This document shows, one piece after another, positions 35,622-44,051 of a stretch of DNA of 64,000 nt; the first letter of the stretch is position 1, and every line of letters begins with the position of its first letter. The notes under the pieces are model-generated. The model worked only from the letters and a program-made list of their open reading frames with translations, made no database searches and was not told where the DNA came from. Both the position numbers and the translations under genes were made by a program. The stretch comes from Pseudomonadota bacterium (GTDB lineage: Bacteria > Pseudomonadota > Gammaproteobacteria > Burkholderiales > Burkholderiaceae_B): NCBI GenBank assembly GCA_023387815.1, contig JAEWHK010000033.1, positions 1-64,000 of the forward strand. The letters are read 5' to 3'.

Positions 35622-37118
35622 TCATTGCGTGGTGCCTGCCGGACTGAATCGCGGTTTGGGAGACGGATTGTGTAACGGTTCGGGTGACGAACTGACTGAA
35701 GGACTGACTGACGGACTGCCAATCAAATGCGCCTGCCAGAAAGGACGCCAGGTTCCCGGCTTTTCTTTTTCATTGCGAACAGACTTACCAGGCTTTTCGA
35801 AAAAAGTTTCCGCCGAGGACTGCACCGCCAGCGCAGGCTGATCATGAAAATGCTGACTGACATGCAGAGTGAAGCCGAGCGAACGTTGCCCGTCGCTATC
35901 TCGCAGGTCAAAGTAAGGTACCAGCCCGCCCCCGCTCCATTGTTCTTTGCCGACAACGGCCCGCGAATTGGCCAGGGGGTTGGCATCACCCGAAAGTATG
36001 TTCCAGTTGGTGGATGTTGTTACCCAGCGCCAGAAATCAATCTCCCCAAAATTCTCGGGTGCCCTCCGATCGTAGGGCAGATCTGCGGCGAGCTCTGAAG
36101 CTTTGCCCGGCACCCATCCCCAGCCCATGGGGTACTCGCGGTAGTAACATCCGATGTATTGATTACTACGCAGCGCATGATAGGACTGGGTATCAATGGA
36201 CTGCCAGTTGCCATTTTCATCGAGCAGGGTCTGGCCACGACGCCGCAATTCATGGCGCAACTCGGGACACTGATAATGAACTTCCCAGTTGTTGCGAATC
36301 ACACCCCCTCTTCTGCCGAGAAAGTCATATACGGAAACCACGTCTGTAATAAATGAGCGATAGTTAGCATCTGTCGTGTGCAGGCTGGTGAAACTGCCTT
36401 CTGTATGATCCTGCGCATACCAAACCAGCGGCGCATGATTGTCGGATGGCGTGCGCACCGGAACATCGCTGTCGGGTTGCTCCGAACGTCGGAACGAAGA
36501 CACATTCACTTGTGTAACCGGGTTCGCCTGATAATTTTGCTGTAGCACCTGTTCCATTGCGTGATCCCTGGCGCTGCGCATGGTGTTGTGAACAGCACGT
36601 GACGCCGAGAACAGGACATGACGAACGATTCGATCATGTTCGGCAAAAAGCCGTGCAAGCTTGCCGCCCTTGCGGGCCATGCCGTCGAGCGTGATTGCAT
36701 GTGTAGCGGCGGTATAGGCCGTAAAAGGTCTGGGGCCAAACATCATGGCAATGACATGCGCAGGCGGATTAAATTGCAGAAACTGTCTGCCCTGAGTCGC
36801 GGCAAACAGGCTCCATGAACCCAGCGTGACGAGATGTGCCATTGCCACCTGGTGCGCAGTCTGCGTCAGGTTGATGTAGGCCTGCATATTCAACGCCCGA
36901 GCCTGCACCAGCGCTCCGGAATAGGCGGCGGCATCCGTGGCGTGCACGAGCCTGGCCTTGCGTGATGCGATTTGTCCCACACTAAATTGATAAATGAGTG
37001 CAAGTGCAATCAGCACAACAAGAAACAGACCCAGTACCAGCGCCTGTCCACGCTGTGCGGCAGGCAGACTTTCGGCGCGAAGATATTGCTCGTGATTCAT
37101 GCCCGTAACCGATCTCAT
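35622..37118 (-). CDS. TadG-like pilus assembly protein
   Basis: A 498-residue protein. GQALVLGLFLVVLIALALIY near 24-43 is a hydrophobic N-terminal helix with a prepilin-like glycine, and RKARLVHATDAAAYSGAL right after it is the hallmark of the TadG/TadE-G family (putative Flp pilus-assembly N-terminal region). No von Willebrand domain is evident. The C-terminus is repetitive in Ser and Pro (GSPSVSPSVSSSPEP). The ATG overlaps the stop of the pilin gene (ATGA), giving coupled translation; a second ATG 18 bases on is possible. Confidence 0.75.
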   Translation of the reverse strand: MRSVTGMNHEQYLRAESLPAAQRGQALVLGLFLVVLIALALIYQFSVGQIASRKARLVHATDAAAYSGALVQARALNMQAYINLTQTAHQVAMAHLVTLGSWSLFAATQGRQFLQFNPPAHVIAMMFGPRPFTAYTAATHAITLDGMARKGGKLARLFAEHDRIVRHVLFSASRAVHNTMRSARDHAMEQVLQQNYQANPVTQVNVSSFRRSEQPDSDVPVRTPSDNHAPLVWYAQDHTEGSFTSLHTTDANYRSFITDVVSVYDFLGRRGGVIRNNWEVHYQCPELRHELRRRGQTLLDENGNWQSIDTQSYHALRSNQYIGCYYREYPMGWGWVPGKASELAADLPYDRRAPENFGEIDFWRWVTTSTNWNILSGDANPLANSRAVVGKEQWSGGGLVPYFDLRDSDGQRSLGFTLHVSQHFHDQPALAVQSSAETFFEKPGKSVRNEKEKPGTWRPFWQAHLIGSPSVSPSVSSSPEPLHNPSPKPRFSPAGTTQ

Positions 37119-37402
37119 TGCTGCGCGTTGGCGCCACCGCCCGCGGCCTCGGCATTGCCGGTAAAGCTTTTCAGCGAACGCGCAGCCGATTGTGATGCGG
37201 CCATTTCAGCAGCCGATGCTGCCGTCTTTGATTGCGCCGAGCCATCTTCGCCCGCCAGTTCCTTGGCGATGGCTGCGGTTTGCGAACGCAGCGTCTGGCC
37301 GAAAAACTGAAACACTGCAATAGCAGAAATAGCCACCAGGGCAACAACGATGATGTACTCGGTCATCCCTTGCCCGCGCTGCTTTTTTAAAGCGTCTTTC
37401 AT
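37115..37402 (-). CDS. Flp-type prepilin-like protein
   Basis: A 95-residue protein starting MKDALKKQRGQGMTEYIIVV, with GGAGG seven bases before the ATG. RG/QGMTEY matches the Flp prepilin processing site (G, four residues, then E-Y) and is followed by a hydrophobic helix (residues about 16-35). The remaining 55 residues are rich in Ala, Ser and Gln, longer than in ordinary Flp pilins of about 55-65 residues. First gene of the Tad operon, hence the best candidate for the pilus subunit here. No prepilin peptidase gene is in the window. Confidence 0.8.
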   Translation of the reverse strand: MKDALKKQRGQGMTEYIIVVALVAISAIAVFQFFGQTLRSQTAAIAKELAGEDGSAQSKTAASAAEMAASQSAARSLKSFTGNAEAAGGGANAQQ

Positions 37403-37632
37403 GACTGTCCTCCCGTCAAATAATTGAGGCTGACAGTTTGCCGCGCAACCGCGAACCGCACAATTCGCAGATTCCGACAGCGATATTTTCAACAAGTCGG
37501 CCCGCCCTAGCCCGCGATGAATCGAAGCTGTATAGCTTTTGTGCATATCAGATTTCATGAGCAGCCCATTGCGCTTGTCAGAAGCTGCAACTAAGATAGG
37601 TTTTGATCCATATCGGCTTCAGGAACCAGACC

Positions 37633-38496
37633 ATGTACGATTGTGCGCCGGCAAACAGGCATGCCCAGGAAATTACATTTGAAATTCCCCCGAATGCGTG
37701 CGACAGCCACTGTCATATTTTTGGCCCGGCCGCAATATTCCCTTTCGATCCGGCGCGGTCCTATACGCCGCCCGATGCGGGCTTTGACGATCTGCTACTG
37801 AAGCAGAAAAATCTCGGCCTGCAGCGCGCAGTGCTCGTACAGGCCAACTGCCATGGGTATGATATGTCCGCCATTACAGATGCAATAGCGCGCAGTCACG
37901 GGCAGTTTCGCGGTGTGGCGCTGGTTCCCTCGGACGTAACGACATCACGTCTGCAGCAGCTTCATGAACAGGGAATCCGCGGCGTTCGCTTCAATTTTGT
38001 TGCACATCTGGCCGGTGCCACAATTGAAGATGTGCGAAGCATGGCAGAGAAAATTTCCGCATTGGGATGGCATATTTGCATTCATGCCGATGAAGCTTCC
38101 CTGTTACGCCTGCTTCCTGACTTGTACGATCTGCCGGTACCCATTGTGATAGATCATATGGGCCGCGTCGATATCAACAAAGGCCTGGATTCGGAATCAT
38201 TCGAGAACCTGCTTGCATTCGGGCAGCGTCCTCATGCCTGGATCAAGATTTCCGGTGTGGACCGCCTGGCCGGCGGCGTAGCGCCTTATAGTCAGGGAAT
38301 TGCATTTATGAAAGCAATCATTGATTCCCTTCCCGACAGAACCTTGTGGGGTACAGACTGGCCGCACCCCAATGTCCAGGGGCCCGTTCCCGATGACGGC
38401 CAGTTACTCAATCTTTTTGGAGAGGTTTGTCCGGACCCTCTGTTGCGCAGAAAAATTCTGGTCGACAATCCGCAGGTACTTTATCAGTTTGACTGA
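37633..38496 (+). CDS. Amidohydrolase family protein (PDC hydrolase/lactonase-like)
   Basis: A 287-residue TIM-barrel metal-dependent hydrolase. AGGA stands eight bases before the chosen ATG. ACDSHCHIFGP near 21-31 is the beta-1 metal-binding H-x-H, FHICIHADE and IVIDHMGRVD give the middle histidines, and LWGTDWPHPN the catalytic aspartate. This is the branch containing 2-pyrone-4,6-dicarboxylate lactonase and 4-sulfomuconolactonase. It is followed 44 bases later by the barrel protein and carboxymuconolactone-decarboxylase-like gene, pointing to aromatic ring-cleavage or lactone chemistry. Substrate not determined. Confidence 0.85.
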   Translation: MYDCAPANRHAQEITFEIPPNACDSHCHIFGPAAIFPFDPARSYTPPDAGFDDLLLKQKNLGLQRAVLVQANCHGYDMSAITDAIARSHGQFRGVALVPSDVTTSRLQQLHEQGIRGVRFNFVAHLAGATIEDVRSMAEKISALGWHICIHADEASLLRLLPDLYDLPVPIVIDHMGRVDINKGLDSESFENLLAFGQRPHAWIKISGVDRLAGGVAPYSQGIAFMKAIIDSLPDRTLWGTDWPHPNVQGPVPDDGQLLNLFGEVCPDPLLRRKILVDNPQVLYQFD

Positions 38497-38540
38497 TTCG
38501 TTCTTCATCAACCGCGTTCAATATTTCAGGCAGATTAGTT

Positions 38541-39188
38541 ATGTCAGACGTAAATATCTCAACTGTGATTCCTCGTGCAGCAATTGTGATTCGCATCCCA
38601 GGCTGCCGTTTATCGGTCGATCAGGTCAATGAGCTCTTGCAGCCTGTCGCAGAAAGCAGCAGCTATCGGCTGCATCTGTGCCATGGCGCCGATACGGAAG
38701 AAACTTACGTCTATCTGTTCGAACAAAACCAGGCAGATTATGACGACAAACACGACGCTCCCAATACGAACGACACGCAGTGGGAGTCACTGCCTGCAAT
38801 CGTCACCAGGACATATCCGGATGCCCGCGTTGATCGGATGCAGATCACGATGGATCTGCAAGGTGCAGCAAACGGAGAGGATCCACAATGGCATTACGTG
38901 GTCGAAACCGACGTTGCAGAAGGCGCAGAAGACGACTTCAACCAATGGTATATGAAAGAGCATATGCCTGGTCTTGCTGCCGTACCCGGCACGATAAGAA
39001 CAATGCGGCTGTACAATCCGGATGCTGCGCCCTGCCACCATGCGCTGTATCTTCTGCAGAGGCGGGAAACATTCGGATCCGAACCATGGCTTGCCGTCAG
39101 AGCCACCGACTGGAGCAGTCGCGTACGTCCAAACTTCAGAAACACCAAACGCACCATGTTCAAAATCATCTCCAAAGGAATACAATGA
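38541..39188 (+). CDS. Dimeric alpha-beta barrel (EthD/DUF4286-like) protein
   Basis: A 215-residue protein, apparently two related ferredoxin-like halves. The C-terminal half has VVETDVAEGAEDDFNQWYM followed by KEHMPGLAAVPGTIRTMRLY, where the W-Y-x3-H-M-P pattern is typical of small dimeric alpha-beta barrel proteins such as EthD and DUF4286 members. These often act as isomerases, cyclases or chaperones in aromatic catabolism. The stop overlaps the start of the next gene by four bases (ATGA). Function unknown. Confidence 0.65.
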   Translation: MSDVNISTVIPRAAIVIRIPGCRLSVDQVNELLQPVAESSSYRLHLCHGADTEETYVYLFEQNQADYDDKHDAPNTNDTQWESLPAIVTRTYPDARVDRMQITMDLQGAANGEDPQWHYVVETDVAEGAEDDFNQWYMKEHMPGLAAVPGTIRTMRLYNPDAAPCHHALYLLQRRETFGSEPWLAVRATDWSSRVRPNFRNTKRTMFKIISKGIQ

Positions 39189-39763
39189 CACGTCTGACAG
39201 CGCCCGATCCGGCGGCAATGAATGAACACCAGAAACGCGTTTATGACGCCATTGCCAGCGGCCCCCGAGGTAGAGTGCGTGGCCCGCTGGCCGTGTGGCT
39301 GAATCGTCCTGGCCTTGCTGAACATGCACAGGAGCTTGGCCAGTATTGCCGATATGATTCAAGCCTTCCCACCCGACTTTCAGAGCTCGCCATTCTTACC
39401 ATGGCCGTGCACTGGCAGTCGGAATTCGAATGGTGGGCGCATAAACCCATCGCACTGAAGGCAGGCATACAGCCCAATACCGTTGAGGCACTGCGCTCAC
39501 GCAGCCCATCTGTTCCTTTTGCACAGGAAGATGAACGGATCGTTCACGAATTCGTGAACACACTGGTGAACACAAAACAGGTTCCTCGGCCTCTTTATGA
39601 GGAAGCCGTGGCAACGCTGGGAGCCGATAATGTAGTTGATCTGGTAGGCCTGGCCGGCTATTACACCCTGATCTCCATGACCATTAACGTATTTGAAATT
39701 GGCATTCCCGAAGACGCCACGGCCGAACTGACGCAGCGTCAGGCGAACCCGAAAGCCGGGTAA
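39185..39763 (+). CDS. Carboxymuconolactone decarboxylase family protein
   Basis: A 192-residue AhpD/CMD-fold protein starting MTRLTAPDPAAMN. LPTRLSELAILTMAVHWQSEFEWWAHKPIALKAG carries the family region, but the C-x-x-C typical of AhpD peroxidase-type members is absent, so decarboxylase- or hydrolase-like chemistry is more likely than thiol peroxidase activity. ATGA overlap with the preceding gene. Third gene of an operon with an amidohydrolase and a dimeric-barrel protein. Substrate unknown. Confidence 0.82.
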   Translation: MTRLTAPDPAAMNEHQKRVYDAIASGPRGRVRGPLAVWLNRPGLAEHAQELGQYCRYDSSLPTRLSELAILTMAVHWQSEFEWWAHKPIALKAGIQPNTVEALRSRSPSVPFAQEDERIVHEFVNTLVNTKQVPRPLYEEAVATLGADNVVDLVGLAGYYTLISMTINVFEIGIPEDATAELTQRQANPKAG

Positions 39764-39777
39764 CACGAATTACCCGG
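39756..39777. terminator. Hairpin between convergent genes
   Basis: CCGGGTAA-cacgaa-TTACCCGG, a perfect eight-base stem that includes the stop codon of the carboxymuconolactone decarboxylase-like gene and faces the convergent Crp/Fnr gene. No long T-run follows, so it is a weak or bidirectional terminator at best. Confidence 0.5.
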
Positions 39778-39792
39778 ACTTCTGCATACGAC

Positions 39793-40485
39793 TCATGCTT
39801 CGTAGGTTTTCAGCCGGAACGGGTCAGGAATGTAAACATCTTTGCCCTTGACCGAAATGAGTTCACGCGAACACAGATCGCGCAGAATGCGTGAAAAATG
39901 TTCGGGTGTGATATTGAGCAAGGAGGCGATGAGCGCCTTGTTCGTATTGAAGCGAAACTGCCCGCTGCCATCGACACTGGCATTCTTCAGAAAATAATCG
40001 ATGACACGCTGGGTAGCGGATTTGAGTGTGTAGGCTTCCACATCCTGAAGCAATGAATAGAGTCGTCGACTGATGTTGGCAAGCATAAGTCTGGCAAAGG
40101 CCGGTTCACGCTCAACCATGGAGAGCACGCTTTCTTTGGAAATATGAAGCAGGAAGGAATTGCTGGTTGCCTGCGCTGACACCAGATTTTCCATATTCTC
40201 CAGGAAAATGCGTTCTTCTCCGAAACTGTCCCCTGGTCCCAGCGCCCTGACGACTTTTTCGCTGCCATTCGGAGCCACAAAAAGCAGCTTTACGCTACCG
40301 TAGACAACAACGTGAAAGCCCTCGCGCGTAGTTCCTTTTTCGATGACGTCCTGAATGAGTGCGCCCTTCTGGAAGGAGCGCTGCGACACCGATTGGGCTA
40401 TGATTTTGAGTCCAGTCGGCGAGACGCCCTCGAACATGGGAAGACGTACCAGGAAGTCCTGAACAGATAAATTACCTCCAGCCAT
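39793..40485 (-). CDS. Crp/Fnr family transcriptional regulator (no Fe-S cysteines)
   Basis: A 230-residue regulator with an N-terminal cyclic-nucleotide-like beta barrel (25-120), a dimerisation helix and a C-terminal helix-turn-helix (NKALIASLLNITPEHFSRILRD). The recognition helix shows the E-x-x-S-R pattern that in FNR contacts TTGAT half-sites. Only one cysteine is present, so it lacks the FNR 4Fe-4S cluster and resembles Dnr/Nnr-type heme or NO sensors in this respect. A perfect TTGAT-N4-ATCAA site lies 60-73 bases before the ATG, so it may control itself or be under another FNR-type protein. Confidence 0.9.
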   Translation of the reverse strand: MAGGNLSVQDFLVRLPMFEGVSPTGLKIIAQSVSQRSFQKGALIQDVIEKGTTREGFHVVVYGSVKLLFVAPNGSEKVVRALGPGDSFGEERIFLENMENLVSAQATSNSFLLHISKESVLSMVEREPAFARLMLANISRRLYSLLQDVEAYTLKSATQRVIDYFLKNASVDGSGQFRFNTNKALIASLLNITPEHFSRILRDLCSRELISVKGKDVYIPDPFRLKTYEA

Positions 40486-40544
40486 ATCTGTAATACCTCT
40501 AAGACGAATAATCGCTATTGTGAGATGATTACAAAAAACACATT

Positions 40545-40558
40545 TTGATACATATCAA
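40545..40558. promoter_or_regulatory. FNR/Dnr-type box
   Basis: TTGATACATATCAA is a perfect match to the TTGAT-N4-ATCAA consensus. It lies between ung (whose 3' end is at 40590) and the Crp/Fnr gene, so it can only serve the latter. Confidence 0.75.
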
Positions 40559-40589
40559 TAAATACAAATCATTTCGATCAATTATTCGA

Positions 40590-41261
40590 TCAGACCTGCC
40601 AATCGACCGGCTCAATTCCGTTTCTGCGAAGGTAATCGTTGGCCTTCGAAAAATGTCCGCAGCCAAAGAAACCGCGACTTGCCGACAATGGCGAGGGGTG
40701 TACGCCGGTCAGAACCAGATGGCGCTGACTGTCAATGAACGCGCCCTTTTTCCTGGCGTGGTTACCCCACAACATAAAGACCAGATGTTCGCGTTTCTCA
40801 TTAAGCGCGCGAATCACCTCATCGGTAAATGTTTCCCACCCCCAGGCCGCGTGGGAATGTGCCTGCCCCGCCTGAACGGTCAGTACCGTATTAAGTAGGA
40901 GCACGCCCTGCTGTGCCCATTTCTCCAGATACCCGTGCCGAGGCATGGTAAATCCGGGAATGTCCTGGCTTAGTTCTTTATAAATGTTCAGCAGCGAAGG
41001 AGGTATGCGCACTGACGGCTTGACGGAAAATGCCAGTCCGTGAGCCTGATCAGGGCCGTGATACGGATCCTGGCCGAGAATAACGGCCTTGACCTGATCC
41101 AGTGGAGTCAGGCGAAACGCACTGAATGTGTCCTGCTCAGCCGGGTAAATAATCTGACCGCTCTGCCGCGCCTCACGCACACGTTCCCGCAGGGAGATGA
41201 AATACGGCTTTTGCTTTTCCTGGCCGATAGCCTCGGCCCAGCTTGTTGCGATGTCGGTCAT
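40590..41261 (-). CDS. ung: Uracil-DNA glycosylase
   Basis: Removes uracil from DNA as the first step of base-excision repair. The 223-residue family 1 enzyme has the catalytic water-activating loop GQDPYHG at 63-69 (D65), and the C-terminal leucine loop HPSPLSASRGFFGCGHF. The NTVLTVQAGQAHSHAAWGWE segment holds the uracil-specificity residue. The gene stands alone between the PIG-L gene and the Crp/Fnr gene on the same strand. Confidence 0.96.
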   Translation of the reverse strand: MTDIATSWAEAIGQEKQKPYFISLRERVREARQSGQIIYPAEQDTFSAFRLTPLDQVKAVILGQDPYHGPDQAHGLAFSVKPSVRIPPSLLNIYKELSQDIPGFTMPRHGYLEKWAQQGVLLLNTVLTVQAGQAHSHAAWGWETFTDEVIRALNEKREHLVFMLWGNHARKKGAFIDSQRHLVLTGVHPSPLSASRGFFGCGHFSKANDYLRRNGIEPVDWQV

Positions 41262-41335
41262 GGCGGCGTTCTGCGGATCATATAGGGTGGGTTATATCAG
41301 CGCAAATTGTACCAATGAATCCGCAGCCCTGACGC

Positions 41336-43642
41336 CTAATCTTCAGAAGACCTCGGCAGGTCCGGCACTTTCCTGTCTGCCGGTTGAATCATTGGCGACC
41401 CCGGTGCTGGTGTTTGAATGTGTGGCAGAGGCAGCGTCCGTGTTTGAGGTATCTGTGGCCCGACAGCGGGGGCAATGCCCGATTTGGCGGGTACGACACT
41501 CTGGGGCATATCGCCGGTTTCCTGCGCACGCTGCAGTCGTTGCTGGGCCTGATCCTCTTCCGGAATATCACTTGTCCCGTCAAAGGAATGACCACCGTAA
41601 AAAGGCGGTGCCATCATCGTGGCGGCCTCTTTCCAGTCGTCATCCTCCAGACGCATGGCTGCATATTGCTGAATCCAGCGATTGTCATTCGCGCGACGTG
41701 CATACAGCATCACTGCACCATCACTTTCCATCAGCGCCGGTACCGAGGCGAAAGGGCCTTTGATGCGACTCTCCTTGTCTCCAATAAGAGTCCAGATCGA
41801 TTTGCCGGTCCGACTCATGGTAGCCACAATCACCGTTCCGGATGACGATTTCAGGATGGCGGGCGATCCCTGAAATTCGGGACCCAGTTCCCGATAGGAG
41901 GTCCAGCGTAATGTGGATCCGGACGACTGCAAATCCAGCGCCCCGACTGCAAGATTCAGCCGGCCATCCGTCCTGTTGCGATAATACGCCAGCAAGGTTT
42001 TACTGTCGGGGACCAGAGCGAATAGCCCGCCCTGACCATCGGGACCTGCAGCAATGGTCCACGGCGTCCAGCCTGTTTTTTGATGATGAACCGTCATCCA
42101 GAATTCGCCCTTTAATGTCTGGGCCAGCACCACCTGCTGCTGCCCGACCTGCAGAAAAGAAAATGTCTGACTGGCCGTTTTGAGTACCGGAAGCCGACTG
42201 AACTGCCAGTTCTGCATGTTCTGTGAACGAAAATAATAGTAGAAGCCATCAGCACCCATAGCGACGGCATTCAGCTCCTTGTCCGAGCTGACAATCTGCG
42301 GCTGGGTCGTGAGCGGAACCTTGATCCGATACCAGGGTGACCAATCTGCCTCGCTTCGCAAGGAAGTGGTACGCGCTCGACGAAAATACAGTTGCCCCTG
42401 ACCATCGCGTGCAAAAACGCTTACCCTGCCCGACGGCTCAATAAAGGGTTTGACGGTTGCATACATTAAACCGCCCAGTACCGTCCAGCGCGCATCGCGT
42501 TCGCTCCAGTAAGCGGCAGCGTTGCTGTATTCACCGCGAGTAAATAGCAGCGAACCTGTGCCCTCGGTGTGCACGACAGAAACCGGTGTGTCTGACTGTG
42601 TTGAATAATACTGACGCTCGGCCCACAAGGCGGCTGGACCCAGCGGCTCTTTACAATTCATAGGGACACTGCAGTACAGGTAGTCATACTGCGCATACAG
42701 ATTGAAGATGCGGGATTTTTCGGACAGCTGCTTCAGCGTCAGTGTGACAGGTCGCTCCTGGTTGGGATAATCGACGTAAGAGATAGCTTCGAAATTTCCC
42801 GAGGTCACAGCCATGGCATCCCGAACTAGCCGCGCCGACGCAATATGATCAGGATGATCATGACCGATGCAGCGCCAGCACAATTTGTTATATGGGATTT
42901 GCACGTTGTCATCCATGCGTCTGATCTTGCCGGGTTCAAATCGCAGGATAAGACCCGACAGGGTTCTGACCATGGATTCGCGCGTATACGTTTCAAAATA
43001 CTCACCCAGTGCCTGCGCCATTTGCTGGGGCTGAATTTCCAGGCGCGACAAAGGTGTCAGATCACCCCAGCCCTTGTTCAGCCATGGGTCCTTGAGCCGC
43101 ATGAATACCAGTGAAACGCGAGGGTTTCTGGCCAGCGAATACTGTGCGATCTGCACTTTATTGATCAGTAAGGGAGCAGGATCCCAGACATTTGCAACGC
43201 CGGCCATGAGTGCATAGGCGGCGCGCACGCCATCTTCACGCTCCGACATGTACTTGACGCCTTCTCCACGCTCACCTGCCGTCAGATAGACGACCTGTAT
43301 GCAGCCGCCGGCACGTATCGTATCGTGGATGTCCGGATTCATGAAAAGAAGATCGTCATCTTCATGAGCAACAAACACCTGATCGCGCCGCCCGTTGCAT
43401 TGCGTTTGTGATTTGTTTTTATCCGCCGGAGCAACCAGCGTTTTCGTACCGGTCAATTTAGCTGTCGGCGATAGTCGACTGACATGCTGACTGGCAGTAG
43501 CAGGTGAATTCGATGGACTTGTTGCAGAGGTGCCTGGTGCCGCCATTACATTCCGGGCAATCAGACTGACACAAAGGACTGCTGCCATCATGCACGCCTT
43601 TGGCAGCGACTGTTGTAAAGGCAGCAACGATGACTGGTTCAT
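41336..43642 (-). CDS. Exported PIG-L family deacetylase with long C-terminal domain
   Basis: A 768-residue protein starting MNQSSLLP with a signal peptide (about 1-34, ending NVMA). PIG-L/LmbE deacetylases remove an acetyl group from N-acetylglucosamine-type sugars with zinc. The motif AHEDDDLLF at 92-100 stands for the usual AHPDDE, and HDHPDH at 261-266 provides further ligands. Residues beyond about 360 form a long beta-rich region with repeated W/Y-containing strands (RWTVLGGLMYATVKP, WSPWYRIKVP, GWTPWTIAAG, LRWTSYREL), likely a beta-propeller or lectin-like domain. The C-terminus is Pro/Gln-rich. It probably acts on a polysaccharide or glycan outside the cytoplasm. No operon partner. 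Confidence 0.8.
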   Translation of the reverse strand: MNQSSLLPLQQSLPKACMMAAVLCVSLIARNVMAAPGTSATSPSNSPATASQHVSRLSPTAKLTGTKTLVAPADKNKSQTQCNGRRDQVFVAHEDDDLLFMNPDIHDTIRAGGCIQVVYLTAGERGEGVKYMSEREDGVRAAYALMAGVANVWDPAPLLINKVQIAQYSLARNPRVSLVFMRLKDPWLNKGWGDLTPLSRLEIQPQQMAQALGEYFETYTRESMVRTLSGLILRFEPGKIRRMDDNVQIPYNKLCWRCIGHDHPDHIASARLVRDAMAVTSGNFEAISYVDYPNQERPVTLTLKQLSEKSRIFNLYAQYDYLYCSVPMNCKEPLGPAALWAERQYYSTQSDTPVSVVHTEGTGSLLFTRGEYSNAAAYWSERDARWTVLGGLMYATVKPFIEPSGRVSVFARDGQGQLYFRRARTTSLRSEADWSPWYRIKVPLTTQPQIVSSDKELNAVAMGADGFYYYFRSQNMQNWQFSRLPVLKTASQTFSFLQVGQQQVVLAQTLKGEFWMTVHHQKTGWTPWTIAAGPDGQGGLFALVPDSKTLLAYYRNRTDGRLNLAVGALDLQSSGSTLRWTSYRELGPEFQGSPAILKSSSGTVIVATMSRTGKSIWTLIGDKESRIKGPFASVPALMESDGAVMLYARRANDNRWIQQYAAMRLEDDDWKEAATMMAPPFYGGHSFDGTSDIPEEDQAQQRLQRAQETGDMPQSVVPAKSGIAPAVGPQIPQTRTLPLPHIQTPAPGSPMIQPADRKVPDLPRSSED

Positions 43643-44051
43643 ATTATTAGCGCAATCCGGAACGATGGTTCGACGGTACAGCTTGTATTCGTGCTGCCAC
43701 GGGCCATATTGGAGCCATAATGATTTATTGACGGCCGATTGTATAAGAAAACGCGCCACTGTTTGCATCACCCGATTTCAATCGACGCGCAGCGTCGCGT
43801 AAATCATACAAATCCATCAGGCTGTTTCGCCATATCGCGAAATATCAGAAAAATTGGCTGAAGTTCAGGTTTTTTTAAGCAGCGTAATTACGAATGTGTT
43901 TACATTAGGACTTTTGCCCGGATCCGGCAGTTTTGAACTGTAGATAGTCAGCGGATCTTCCACGGCACTTTGCGTGACCGACGCCCCCTTGCTTTTGATG
44001 GCGTTTTCCGCGGCAAACGCCCTCTGCTTTCCACCAGGCCCACCCTTTTTT
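43643..44051. other. Intergenic region between PIG-L and MFS genes
   Basis: 409 bases between divergent genes. It holds CGACGC-gca-GCGTCG (43783-43797), a perfect six-base inverted repeat. An in-frame GTG at 43974 would lengthen the MFS protein by 26 residues, but it has no ribosome site. Confidence 0.4.
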
